Shown here: one piece after another, positions 1 to 12,153 of the stretch
Position numbering within the stretch: the stretch's first letter is position 1
Layout of the letters: each line of letters starts with the position of its first letter
Source of the DNA: Vermamoeba vermiformis
Lineage: Eukaryota; Tubulinea; Echinamoebida
Direction: 5' to 3'
Assembly: GCA_045837725.1 (NCBI GenBank)
Contig: JBEWZL010000161.1
Span: 1 to 63,131 of the forward strand
Length of the DNA stretch: 63,131 nt
Notes under the pieces: model-generated
Told to the model about the DNA's origin: nothing
The model's database searches: none
What the model saw: only the letters and a program-made list of their open reading frames with translations
Made by a program: the position numbers and the translations under genes

Positions 1-1611
1 GAACGTATTTGATTGCTTAATAATCCGCTTAAATAGAGTGTATATTAACGTTTTTATTAGTATCATATATTTAGGAACAACAGATGGGAAGATAATCAGC
101 GTTCAAGTCAACAATTATGATTTTTCAAACTCGCCAGTCGTTGATCTTACTGTCACCACCGAAGCAATAACAACCGTGCAAGTAGACTCATTAAGAGGAT
201 ATTTATACGCCGCTACAGCAGGATTATCTTCTACAAGCCCATCAATCTTGTACCGCATTTCTTTGGCCAATTTCAGCGTTGTGGATCAGCTCGTTCTGGA
301 TTCGCGAGATTTTACCGTTTCGATAAGCGCTATTAGCGACACTGCCAAAGGTAATGTTAAGCAATTTGAAAATCATTATTTAACAGATTCTAACGAATTT
401 TTAAAATTGAATTTTTCAGGCGGGATCTTGTACTTGGCCACGCAGCAAACACCTGCTCGTATCATTCAAATAGACGTCTCAAGATTCGTGCGCGAGACAG
501 GATATTTCTTACCCGATGCGTCAAGTCAGGGGAGTAGTAGCGCAGCCATAGATCTCAAACGCAACATTTTGTGGATCGGAACAATCGATCCATTAACAGC
601 CTCGCCGAGTGCTATTGCTATACAAGGTGCTGGTACGTACACATTATTGATTTCAATATTACTGAAAGATTACTAATTGTTGATCTGCAGATCTGTGTCT
701 TGGCGATTGTTTTGGCCGAGGTACTTGCATCAACAGAACGTGCTCTGATTGCGGCACTGCTGACATGAACGGTGTTACATTGGAGTGGATGCAGCCTTGG
801 TGCGAGTTCCGTAAGTATAGATGATTTCAAACGAGTCGCAGCTTGACGGTTAATGACACTTTTGACACTTTGACACTTACGTTATATGGCTTTTTGACGT
901 GCTCAAGCACTTGCCGGCATTTAAAAATGACTTTTTTGACACGTTGACACTGAACACGACTCGTGAAATCTGGCGATGCAGTTGTCAGAAATTCGAGTTC
1001 GATGTGACACTTTGCGACACTTTGACACGTTACTATAGCGTCACTATGGTACCGTTCGTCATAAAACTTACAGTCAGTGTCGAGTTTAAGTCACTTTAGG
1101 CATCGCTCCATTCATATAGTGTTATAGACGGCTCACAGCACGTGACACTTTTGATGCTAAACATTGATCAATGTATTGTTGACACTTGTTTCGCACAGTG
1201 AATTGCGTGGATCCGAGCTGCAGCGGTAACGGCCAGTGTCACAACGCGACGTGTCTGTGTGACGCTGAATGGACAGGCGTCAACTGCACGATCAAACAAT
1301 GTCCCAACAACTGCACGTCTAGTCTGCAAGGCACGTGTTTGTATGACCAGAACAATCAACCTGTCAAATGTGAATGCAAAAATGACTGGCAAGGCGAAGA
1401 CTGCAGCACAGGTATATACTATTAACTTTAATAAGGAGCGTTTATATATCGATATTAATTTTTCTTGCTCCCAGCGTTCTCTCCTGTCACATCCGCTCAA
1501 CCGAGTGATACAACAGCTCCAATCTCCAAACCAACAAGCAGTGCTACGATGACTACTGTGCTAAACTATATGATATTGCTATCGTTGGTAGCATTGTTGG
1601 TTCTACGGTAG
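1..1611 (+). CDS. EGF-containing GPI-type surface protein, 5' end outside the window
   Basis: Only the 3' part is present. Exons read at 75-350, 420-632, 691-810, 1199-1411 and 1475-1611 join in one frame; bases 1-74 look like the end of an intron. The first two exons hold repeating blocks of the type LYLATQQTPARIIQIDV and ILWIGTIDP, which resemble blades of a beta-propeller. The third and fourth exons are cysteine-rich with three EGF-like units (CFGRGTCINRTC, CSGNGQCHNATCLC, then a longer one ending CECKNDWQGEDC). The last exon is Ser/Thr/Pro-rich and ends in a hydrophobic stretch (YMILLSLVALLVLR), as expected for GPI attachment. Likely a secreted or cell-surface recognition protein; the ligand is unknown. 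The 388-nt intron 811-1198 is unusual and listed separately. Confidence 0.75.
811..1198 (+). repeat. Intron full of TGACAC-type short repeats
   Basis: This intron holds a loose array of the core TGACAC, often as TTTGACACTT or GACACGTTGACAC, at roughly 855-885, 930-955, 1003-1030, 1141-1150 and 1180-1188. The same core appears as the palindrome TGACACGTGTCA elsewhere in the window. No coding potential is seen. Confidence 0.6.
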
Positions 1612-1765
1612 ATCTCGATCTGATCGAAGTCAGATCCCAAAGAGCGTCATTTTGTCAGCGCCAAAAACTTTTGCCATATTTTTCCCTTCGAACAGATTTT
1701 ACAAAGAAATTGCTAATTAATGTAATCGTAATGAAACTAATATTTATTGTTGTGGTCACCTTCGC

Positions 1766-4700
1766 TTATTTCTTATGTTTCTTCTTTTCTTTGATGTTTG
1801 CAGCTGCTTGGGCTCCTTGCATTAAAATCATTTGCACTGGATCGTTGGTGTTATTATTTCTTGGTGAAATTTCATTAAGCACACGTTCTTGTTCTTTTTC
1901 TTCCTCTTCGTCTGAATCAGGCTCGTGTTTTTCCGTATAAAATGCAAGCAAATTTTGCAGTGAGCTTTGCGGTTGACTGACAAAGATAAATTCCGCTAAA
2001 AATAGAAAAGAAATTAGTATTTTTTGGCTTGAAAATCTTAATTAATTATTGTACGCACTTCCATCGGCTAAATGCAATATCGTGTGCGTTTCTTCGAACG
2101 CATTGCCACTAATGTCATCTTCAATCGTTTCTTCGCCGAGCGTGGCTCCTTTAGTGTCGTATAGCTCCTGCAAATGAAAACCTATCAATATTTGCAGTAT
2201 CGATATTAATTTCTCTCGTTAAATTTGATGTGAGAATGCAAAGCAGATCCGATAACAAAAAAGAATTAGAACTTACATTGTCAATGATGATCGTATGTCT
2301 ATCTTTGGACGAAATTTCGACACGTTTGAATTCGCTGCTAGGCTGAGGGGTCCATTTTAACCTTTCACCTCGGTACGTCACACCGCGGTTTTTCAACACA
2401 ACGGCTATGACAGTTGTTTTGACCTTTCTGCGCGCCAAAAAGTAATAAATCATTTTGCTATTTTTAGCGCACAAGGCCTCCATTAATCCGTCGCTAAACG
2501 CTTGTTCAAAATCTGTCTTTAAGATTTCGTCGAGAATTCTTTTCAAGATTCTGGTGCTCGGATCGTAATCGGGGAATGCTCCGGCGCATTTTATCAATCG
2601 TTCGTAATTTTGTTCTCTTCTTCGCACCTAAAAAACATAACAGACACGTCAAACTTCGTGAAAAAAAAGTCGTACAACAAATTTCCTTATTAGGAAATAA
2701 AATATTGTTGTAATTTTGACTTACATTAGCGTTGTAGAGCAATAAAGTTGAGACGCATTTCTGTACTTTCATTGAAACAGTTGTCGATTGATATTTAGCG
2801 AGGCAGATCTGACGGAAAAATAATATTAGACGACCGAACCTTTAAAAGGAAATACTAAAGTGTCAAACTGTGTACTTCAAGTGCGGTCTTTCCGTCAGCA
2901 TTTTCAACTTCCAATTGTGAATTGAGTCCTTGTTCGAGCAAAAACTTCATTGTCTTTGGCTTGGGCTCTATTGACGCCTGATGCAATGCCGTGTTGCCTT
3001 TAGCATCGATGTACAGCAATTTGAGTGGCGAGTTCGAACCAACCTAAGAGAATTTCCTTATTTAGAAAAGTACGAAAGAAGACAAATTTCCTTATTTGGA
3101 AGGCAGTGTCACATTAAACAGTTTTGGTATAATTGAAAAATTAAAAATTTTTTTTGGGAATATACCTTTTCCATGATCAATTTCAAAGCGTTTCTCGTGG
3201 CCGAATCTTTGCTGGACAACAAGCACGCTTGAACGATGTTCTTGTCGTTCATTGAAATGCTTTCGAGATACTCTTTTGGCAACAGACCGAAGTTCGGTTC
3301 CTATAAATAGAACAACGGTCACTCGCATGAGCAAAAAATGAAATCTCAAACCGATTTGAAAAACATGAGAAATCTGAATGCTCGATTGTAAATATTTGCA
3401 GACTGCTGGGTGAAATTTGCAGATGGTCCAGTGAAATTTCACTTGATTTGGAGGAGCACGTACCTTGGACATCAACGAGACGTTGTAAAACAAAAATCCG
3501 GTGGCAGGCTGCAAGAAGTCATCGCGATTGAAGACAATAGCGTTATGAATCACATCGCAGCCATGTCTAATATTAATTTCAGCCATAATGCTGTTCTTGT
3601 AGTTGTCGCGCACTGCGGTCAAGAATTGTTCCGCCAAAAACAGACCCACGAACAGATCTCTTTTGTTTTCAAGAGGATACTTGCTCAATCGACCTACAAT
3701 AAAATTAATAATGGATTATAACATTATGATATTACTCAATTGAATATTGATTTGATCGAAAAGCACAAGTTGGATCTGGATCCTGATCAGATCAGATCTG
3801 GATTCGGCAACGTAGAGAAATTTCGAGGCAAATTGAAGGAAAATATGATTATAGTCGTACCAAAGTATATCGATTCAATAAATAACTCCATATTCGCTGC
3901 AATGTCGTTTGGTTCCAAAGTCGGACTTTTAATTTCGATCTCGCGGTTGTCTTTGTCAGCCATTTCTGAACTAAACATTCCTCGAAAGTATTCACTGCCT
4001 AATTAGGAAATAATATTATTACTTCAGAATCGGTCTGCAAATAAAAAAAGAGTTTCTTACTGCATGCCAAAAATAATCTATGGCAGTTGTAGTAGTTTGC
4101 GTGACCGGCAATTTTAAGTTTGAAATCGCTGAGCGGCGTATCGGAGTTCACTTGCGGAACAATCTCAAGCGGGAGATTGTTCATTTTGTAGAGCACTTGG
4201 TATTTCTGGATGCGGATCAAAAAATTAAAATGGTGCGGAAAACAGAGAATTCTATTCGCATGGTATTATTGCTGATAATATTAACTTACTTCTATCAAAG
4301 GCTGCAATGCGCTCTTCAAAACTACATTTTCAGTTTTGCCGAGAACGGATGGCTCGTACAAACTTCGCAAAAATAATTCGGCTTCTTGTGGCTTATCCAA
4401 TAGCTCCTCGATAATATAAACGGTGTCTTTATCGTCAATTTTGTTATTTTTGAGGGCTTGAAGAAGCGCTGGGCTGCTGAGTTGGATCACAATTTGATGG
4501 CAGTTAAAGACGGCGCTGGAGGTGCTTGGTTTTGATACGGATATTTTTATATCGCTTAAAATAGGCGAATTAAACCATGATTGGAAGTTTACAATCGAAC
4601 GGCGAATTTCTAAAATTATTTAAAAATTGTTAGTCTTTACGATCAGCCGAAGCATATTGAATTTGATAGCCACCCGTCTTTACAGTATTAAAAATCGATT

Positions 4701-4817
4701 AAAAAAATCTTGTTTAACTTCGAGTTCGATGCAAAAGTTTGGTAAAGTAACGGCCTCATCCGAAAAAAACAAGCGGGCCTGATTTGTTAAAATTCGGTTG
4801 TACTTACTCTGCTCCAT
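1766..4817 (-). CDS. Tandem-BTB and ankyrin-repeat protein
   Basis: Eleven exons read at 4817-4808, 4609-4290, 4205-4061, 3998-3861, 3693-3464, 3300-3166, 3043-2876, 2808-2725, 2627-2277, 2167-2059 and 1995-1766 join in frame to 639 residues. Residues about 20-110 form a first BTB/POZ-like domain (SDIKISVSK then VFNCHQIVIQLSS). Residues about 135-205 form a clearer second one (LSDFKLKIAGH, NCHRLFLACSSEYFRGMFSS). An ankyrin stretch follows near residue 325 (DAKGNTALHQAS, then NADGKTALE). The C-terminus is acidic then lysine-rich. BTB proteins are commonly cullin-3 substrate adaptors, so a ubiquitin-ligase adaptor role is plausible but inferred. The start is a 10-nt first exon, ATGGAGCAGA before GTAAGTA. 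It diverges from RWDD4 across about 130 nt, suggesting a shared promoter. Confidence 0.75.
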
Positions 4818-4945
4818 TATTTTCTATTGATTGAGTCTTTGTCTCTGTTCGTGTTCTGATCTCGATAGTTTTTAGGGAGTTTTTTTTTTTTGTAACGAAT
4901 AAATTTCTCCCGTCATTTTCATGAACAGCGCGTGAAAGTACCACA

Positions 4946-6163
4946 ATGTCGAACGAAGATATACAGCGCGAGGAAATACAAGTGCTTGACTCCATGTATG
5001 GTGGAGATCAAAGCTTGACTATTATTGACGACAAAAAGTTCCAGATCAAGATTGAGGATCTTGAAGGCGAACCTAGTAAGCCTCTGTTAATATTCATTTC
5101 AATATTAATATTACGTACATATTGATTTAACGGCAGAGATTAACTCGGACGCTCCTTAATGCATATCAAACAGAAAATTATTTTTGTATCCGTAACTAAC
5201 CCTATTAACCTTGATTTAATTATAGAGCAACATATATATATCGAGTTTGAATTTACCCCAAATTATCCGGCCGAAGCACCGATTTTTAAGCTCGATCTAC
5301 CTGAAAATGAGAAATTGTCAGTAAAAGGAAGACAAGCTATTATTGATAATTTAAACGAGCAGGTAATTATATTAAATATTAAATATTACATGGCGATTGG
5401 CGATTAAAGCTTTTCATATTTAACTTCATGAACACAGATACGATCAGATTTGCTTTCTCGCTTTGACAAATCATGCGTTTTTGAAAATATTCGTACATAT
5501 GTCGACATTATAGCGATCCTTTATACTAACAGTTTCCTCGTGAAGGTTGCTCCTCTTCTTGACATGCCAATGATTTATACCCTTGTCGAACACTTGCGAA
5601 GCAATTTCAAAGACATTATCACTCCTCATATTGTAAGTGCTATTAATATTAATAATGGATCCTTAATTTTGATTTAACTAAACGAGTTCTCGCGGGATCT
5701 TTTTCAACTTTCAGATCGAGATTAAAAAAGATTCTGAGGCTTTGAAATATCACTATAATTGTTCTTCGACTAATATTCTCGTAACATTAGCACACTTCGA
5801 AGAATTTGTGGGAAGCAGCGCAACAAAAGAAACCAACCGAATCAGAGCAGAAATCGAGCGTTACACAGGCTTCAACGAGCAGCAAAAAAGATGAAGAGCC
5901 GAAAGAAAAGCTTACGAAGGCTCAAAAGAGAAGATTAGGCAATCAAATTGACGTTAGAACCGGTGAGAAACCGCGAGGTAAGTCATGAAGCCAGATCTTG
6001 TCTTGGCCGCTCTATTTTCATAACTTATGATATCTTTAAGCATACTTATTGATATTTAAATGTTTAGGCTGGAATTGGGTTGATGTTATTGCTCACGTAA
6101 GTAATTTTTAAAACGCGTGCATCCGCTAACATTTTAAACTTTTAGTTGAGCAAGACTGGATAG
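4946..6163 (+). CDS. RWDD4: RWD domain protein, RWDD4 homologue
   Basis: Exons 4946-5075, 5226-5362, 5546-5632, 5791-5977, 6068-6096 and 6146-6163 give 195 residues, close to animal RWDD4. The N-terminus is an RWD domain (MSNEDIQREEIQVLDSMYGG; FTPNYPAEAPIF). The C-terminus carries the diagnostic LTKAQKRRLGNQ and PRGWNWVDVIAHLSKTG, nearly identical in pattern to human RWDD4 (LSKAQKRKLADK, PRGWNWVDVVKHLSKTG). RWD domains mediate protein contacts in translation and ubiquitin pathways; the precise role of RWDD4 is poorly known. Bases 5716-5790 are also open in another frame, so a short extra exon there is possible; I prefer the model that skips it because both junctions are phase 0 and the family has no counterpart. 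Confidence 0.85.
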
Positions 6164-6255
6164 ATCTATTTGTACATATTATTAATAGAGCGTGTAGTAA
6201 ATATTATTATTACAAAATACAAATGTTTATTCTAAAACTAGCAGATCTAACACCT

Positions 6256-8121
6256 TCAATTGTTGCTCGAATAATATTTCGTCAGAATAGAAATAACAGG
6301 CTTATTTTGCGGAGTGTAACTGTTTTTAACGTCCCATGTACCAGCTTTATAGTGTAATAGGTCAATAGGTGCACTAGCAAACAATTTTTAAACTCACCTT
6401 TTGGATCGGTCAACCAAGCCCACCAGAATATGCTACCGCAAAATAGTTAACAAAAGTAGCAATAAGGCAAGTATTTAATATACCCTTTGAACCACGATCG
6501 ATTCGGAATAGCAACGGCCTCGAAAACAGCTTGGTACAAATCTGGATGTGGGTTCAAAGTCAGATTAAATTGAATAAAAGCATGCCTTATCGTACCTGAT
6601 TGCAATTTATAATTTACTGGAGCATCAGAGATGTATTCATAAGGATGAATATTCGCACCATTTTGAGAAGGATAGCCTGAATCGAAATAATTAATGGACG
6701 AAACGTACTAGCGGCTAAATAGCTACATACCAATTTCAGTAAATATGAGGGGCTTATTATACTGTTCAGATAAGCTTTCCAACGAGCTGACGAGGTCTGA
6801 CCAACCATCGATCAGATCTTGTAACGAAGGATCGTCGTTGTCAGGAGCGATCGGATAATATGCATCCTATAAAAATAAAGGTGCGTTGAGTCTTATTGAA
6901 ATTTGGCCTTATTATCTCATTCGTAGGAGTTCAGGCAGGCTGTGGATGTACATCCGCACTAGCGTCGACCTTGGGTTACTTACCACGCCAATAAAATCAA
7001 CGGCGTCCCACCAAGTAATCGAAAATGGCGAGTAACTATCAGGACCAGCCCAATTAGCAGCATAAGTCAATTTTCCGCCGTAAATTCCTTTCACGTGCTT
7101 TACGACGTCTCTCCAGTACGACTAAAATATAGTAATGGTTAATTAGTGATATATACAAAATAGGTATAGAGTATTGATGAGAAGAATTAATTCTGGATGG
7201 ATAACCTACCTCGTGTGGATCGAGCGATTCAAGTTCAGTTCCAACAGCGAATTGTTCAACACCGTATTGTTGGGCGATAGTAGCGTAATGACCGATGAAA
7301 ATTTTGTAACTCTCGAAGAACCACTTGAAATCAGAAGTATTGAAATATTGTCCAATCTACCAGAATTAATTCTACTTAGTATCGCACGTAGTAATAATAA
7401 ATATAAACAATCATCTTACATCTCCGCGCCATTCTCCGTTTGCAGTATCTTGATAAAATAATTAGCTCTAGTAAAGTGGAATCTATTAAAGCGTAAAAAG
7501 TACTTACTAACCGGATCTACGTGCGCTTTTAGCATGACAGATAATCCCTTCTTATGTGCTTCATTAATGGCATGCACGAGCTATAATTAATCAGTTAGTA
7601 TTAATTTGAGCTCGAGGGCTTAAAGATCCTTACTTGACCATCAGTGGCGGTATGAACGCCCGGCAAAATAGTGGTGCTATTAATATCTTTGACGAACCAT
7701 ACAACGATAATGCTGACCCAATTAGCTCCTAATAATACAAGGTAAGTAACATTAAAATTGATCTGTGGTGATTTTATTCCTTACCAGTCTTAGTTAAATT
7801 TCCTAATGAATAATCTGAACCTCTTTGATCATATTTAACTTGTGGGCAATAGATATCGTTCGCGTAGCTAAAGCCTTAAATAATAAATTAATTCATAATT
7901 TTATTTATTGATAAACGCGACTTGCAATATTAAGTCGGATCATTTATGATAAATAATGGCGTAATTATTGCAAGTTTGTTTGATTAAAGAGCGGATCTGA
8001 AAGGCATCACAAAAATTTTGCTCTGCTTACCTTTCTGAAAATCATTACTCAGCTGAGCATCGACTCTATGATATATAACACATAAAATAAACAACGTAAG
8101 CACGCCAGATATTTTGTTCAT
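6256..8121 (-). CDS. Secreted TIM-barrel glycosidase, GH113-like
   Basis: Twelve small exons (8121-8031, 7874-7785, 7738-7634, 7580-7512, 7448-7420, 7356-7210, 7121-6984, 6866-6731, 6676-6596, 6541-6484, 6432-6398, 6344-6256) join to 355 residues. Residues 1-22 are a signal peptide (MNKISGVLTLFILCVIYHRV, cut near DAQ). The barrel is recognisable from WVSIIVVWF, LSVMLKAHVDP, FAVGTELESLDP, WWDAVDFIGVDAYYP and LIFTEIGYPS. In GH113 and related clan GH-A barrels the two glutamates after strands 4 and 7 are acid/base and nucleophile; the Glu in GTELE and in TEIG fit. Near the C-terminus IFWWAWLTDP also fits the fold. Substrate, perhaps a mannan, is inferred. It probably digests food-organism polysaccharide outside the cell or in phagosomes. 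Confidence 0.75.
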
Positions 8122-8381
8122 CTTCGCTGCCAAAAATAAATTGTGATCGGCTTGAAAAACTTGTCTCCACCGTTCGCGGTACACAAACTTACTTCTTGAT
8201 TATTTTACTGGCATTTGTGTATGCTTATTGCGCTACTGCAACAAAATACGAAGATTTATTTCTGAGAAATTAGAGACCGTTTTTGCTTTTTTGGCGCCTT
8301 TTGAAATATTTTGATTTTATTCGCTGCACGAGGAAGATGACGCCTGAGTACCCGATCATTTTATTTTAATATTTATACAAC

Positions 8382-11300
8382 ATGGGTATTCAAGGCTTAT
8401 TGCCAAACCTCGCGTCCATAACGAGAGCCGTGCATCTGCGCGATTTTGCAAATCTCCGTATTGGCGTGGATGCGTACGTTTGGTTGCATAAAGCTACGTA
8501 TTGCTGCAGCTATGAATTATGCAATAATATTCCAACCGACAAGTAAGCTTACTAATTAATTCAGAATTATAATTTCCTAAAATCAAAATCCAATTGTTTT
8601 CATTCGAGTATTTGCTTTTTGCCTGATTACTGCAAAATCAATTATAATAAATTATTATTACAAGGTATATTCAGTATTGCCTCAAGTGGGTGCGCATGCT
8701 TCAAAGTTTCAATATCATTCCGATCTTGGTGTTTGATGGCGGCCATTTGCCCGTTAAGGGCGATAAAGAGATAGAACGACGCACGTAAGTGGCAAATTAT
8801 TTAATAATACCCTTTTTGGAAATTAAATAATCAAGTTCCTGATCGATCCCTCTTGCGGAACTCTTTACAACCCACTCGCTAATAAAGTTTCAATTATTAA
8901 TTGTTTTCTTTAGCCGTCGTGAAGAGTACAAGAAAAAAGCGGCAGAATGTATGAGCAAAGGCGACAAACGAGGCGCGTACGAGCATTACCAAAAGTGCGT
9001 GGATGTGACTCCCAAGATGGCTTTCAACTTGATTAAGGCCCTCCAAATGATGAATGTACAATATATAGTGTCTCCTTATGAAGCTGATGCCCAGTTGGCG
9101 TATTTGGCTCGCAACAGCATGGTGGATGCGGTCATTACTGAAGACTCAGATCTTATTCCTTACGGAGCCAGCCGAGTAAGTTCAACAAACTTTAACTACT
9201 AATAACATCATGCTAACTATCGAGCACTACCATAGATCATCTTCAAACTCGATAAGCTCGGCAATGGTAAAGAACTGAGGCTTGCGGATCTGAGCGAGGT
9301 CAAAGAGTTGGATTTTAGCTCTTTTACGCGAGACATGCTAAGGTACATAATCATCGCGTACTAGATAACGTATTTATAATAATAACGTTCAAATAGGCAC
9401 ATGTGCATTCTTTCTGGCTGTGATTATGCTGGATCTATCAGCGGTCTTGGTGTAAAGAAGGCACACGCTCTGCTCAAGAAATACAAAGACATCGAAAAGG
9501 TACTCGTTATTTTGCAATATCAATGGCACCTTCTAACGGATTTTTCAGGTCTTTAAAGCGATTAAGCTTGACAAAGCCCTCACGATGCCCAAAGACTACG
9601 AGATAGCGTTCAAGAAAGCTGATCTGACATTTTTGCACCAGCGCGTGTACGACCCAATTCAACGCAAGATTGTGACGTTGACGCCTTTGCCTGACGATAT
9701 CATCGATCCTGAACAAGACTGGAACTTTTTGGGTCCCGAGTTACCTGATGACATTGGCCGAAGAATTGCTGAAGGTATTTCCTTTTATAGTAACATTATA
9801 CGTGCTGTGCTAATTTAACCATTAGGTATTTTGAATCCTCATACCAAGCAACCGTTTGAGAATGACACGCCGACGTACAATCCGAACCGACTTTCAGCTT
9901 CGAAGAAAGTGGTTGGTAAAGAAGTCAAAATCTACGCGCAAAAAAGAAGGGCAATGACTTCATCTGCAAAAAACACTCCTGTCGCGCAGAAGAACACAAT
10001 TTCGAATTATTTCGTGACCAAGTCCACGAGCAGTTTGAACGTGTCGCTCAACAACTCGGTGAGCCAGAGCGAAGACAACAGTGTTTTTGACGAAGAAAGT
10101 AATGACAGCGGGTATTTACCAAATATGGCAAAGAGCACCGCGAGCATGGATTACTTCGACGATGACTTTTCTAACGTGGATCTTGATGCACTGTTCGAGA
10201 ACTCGCTTGGATCTGGCAACAACAATTCCAACAGCAATCACAGCACCGAGCCTCAGAGTTCAGTGAACAATGAAGAAGAGGTCAAAGAAGAAAAGACTGA
10301 TGACACGCGTCAAGACCTCATTTTGGCACCTGCAACGCCAAGCCCGAAGAAAAAAGTTTTCATCGTTCGCAGCAAATATTTTGACCCAACGACGTCGCAA
10401 GGCACGCCTAAATTAGACGAGTCAACGGATCTACTGCTAAAATCGCTGAGCAAGTCACGTGACGTGGATCAAGAAGACGTTTTCGCGTCATTGGATGAAG
10501 ACGACCACATTGACGAGGACTTTGAGACACCTAAAAATAGAAGCACTGAGCGCATGATGCGAGATATGGGCAAGCCACTCACCTCGACTCCAAAGTTAGC
10601 ACGCAATTTGAATACGGAATTTCTGGCGATCGACAAGTCAACGGACAATAGCGATGGAAGTCTCAGTCCGATGGGTCCTGAAGACGTTTTTATCGATGAG
10701 AAGGGCGCTAAGAAATCTCCATTTTTCCAAGGTACGTCGCACTTTTTTATCTTCTTATTTGCACTATTTAACTATAATAACACCGCTTTTTGTGTAACAA
10801 TTATGGCTCTTATTGATGATTATTTTGCAGTTCCGCTCAAGCCCTTCTCGAGTCCGCTCGTTAAAAGCACTGGCAGATTGTCACTTCGTACCACGCAAAC
10901 GATTAAATCGAGCTCAGTGGTGACAAAAGTCATCACGGACAACGATCAAATCGAAGAGGTTGATACGAAGATCACCTTGACAAAATCTCTTAGCTCCGCG
11001 TCTATATTTAGAATGAAAGATACTCCTGGTTACAACGATCAGGATGATGACGCGCAAGAAAATAGCGCTAAAAATAGCGCGGGAGAAAGCAGCGAGAACA
11101 ATAATAATAGCGAAGATAAGCATAATAAGAGCGATGATAATTTGTTCGAGAGCGTGTCGAAAGAATTGACCAACAATAACAACAGCTCTAATAATAACAA
11201 TAATAAGAATGTTGATAATAACGATAGCGAGAATAATAATAACGAGAATAGTGCGAATAGTTTGGATGATTTTGACGTGAAGCCGCCAAATCCCAAAAAA

Positions 11301-11719
11301 CGAGATCTACCCTCGGAATCTTCGTCTTCGGTTGACAGCGATAAAGAGAATAGTCCAGTCGTAGTTGAACCAAAGTAAGTATATACTATAGTATTAATAT
11401 AATCCCGTTACGTGCGAATAATGCAAATTTGTCCGATCTTGATCTAACCCAAATTTCCATCCGCAGAAAACCTTCGCTGTTTGATAAACTCAATTTGAAT
11501 AGATTCTCGTTCAAGAGGAAAGAACGTGAAGGTAAGCATCATAAATATACTAGTATAGGGTTTGATAATGTTGCATCTATTCTTTTCTGACGTCAAGTGC
11601 ACTCAGGGGACTCGGAAGAAAAACCAGCGACGAAAAAGTTGAAAACGTCATCATCTACGACTACCTCGCGGATGACATTTGTAAATAGCTCGTCTTCGGC
11701 CATCGTAATAGATGATTGA
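8382..11719 (+). CDS. EXO1: Exonuclease 1 (XPG/RAD2 family 5' nuclease)
   Basis: Ten exons (8382-8542, 8665-8784, 8914-9175, 9236-9342, 9397-9499, 9549-9774, 9826-10731, 10831-11374, 11467-11531, 11598-11719) give 871 residues. The N domain starts [10 protein letters not shown] and carries the metal-binding acidic residues in [12 protein letters not shown] and [12 protein letters not shown]. The I domain has [11 protein letters not shown] and [11 protein letters not shown], followed by the helix-hairpin-helix [16 protein letters not shown]. This order and [15 protein letters not shown] are typical of EXO1 rather than FEN1 or XPG. EXO1 resects ends in recombination and acts in mismatch repair. 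The C-terminal half is long, acidic, Ser/Asn-rich and low in complexity, with an asparagine run near 11150-11260. It diverges from the glycosidase across about 260 nt. Confidence 0.93.
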
Positions 11720-12153
11720 AGATTCACATGTGTGTATATAAAAATTGCCTTCAACACATCCACCAACTTCAGCAAGAAAATCCGTGGGCAAAGCCTAGAT
11801 CTAGTCTAATATAATAGGTACGTTTTACGTATTTTCATGGTATACATATACTTGGCTAACCATTACTTCGTAGTTACGTTCGTCGATCGTCGTTTTTAGC
11901 CCATCTGCCTGATCGGATCCTGAATCCACTTAGATACTGCAAGATTTTTTCAGTCTCGATTCTCGGAAGGTAAGTGCCACAAATGGACTGCACGAATCTT
12001 GCATGGATTTTTTGGTCCCGTTTCTACAAAGAATATACAGAAACATGCCGTACGTGTCATATCACACTGATTTGACGTGCAGTTAACCAAAATGCAGGTA
12101 CAAAAGCAAATCTTTTACGCAGGATTTTCATTATTTTTATTGCACTCGACAAT
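11720..12153. other. Intergenic, EXO1 to beta-helix gene
   Basis: No coding exon or RNA gene was recognised. It must hold the EXO1 3' end and the promoter of the secreted beta-helix gene. Confidence 0.4.

Noticed and set aside
5716-5790. Extra RWDD4 exon (IEIKKDSEALKYHYNCSS)
   Set aside because: Continues in a different frame from the conserved C-terminus and would need a GC-AG or missing donor; skipping it restores the family length.
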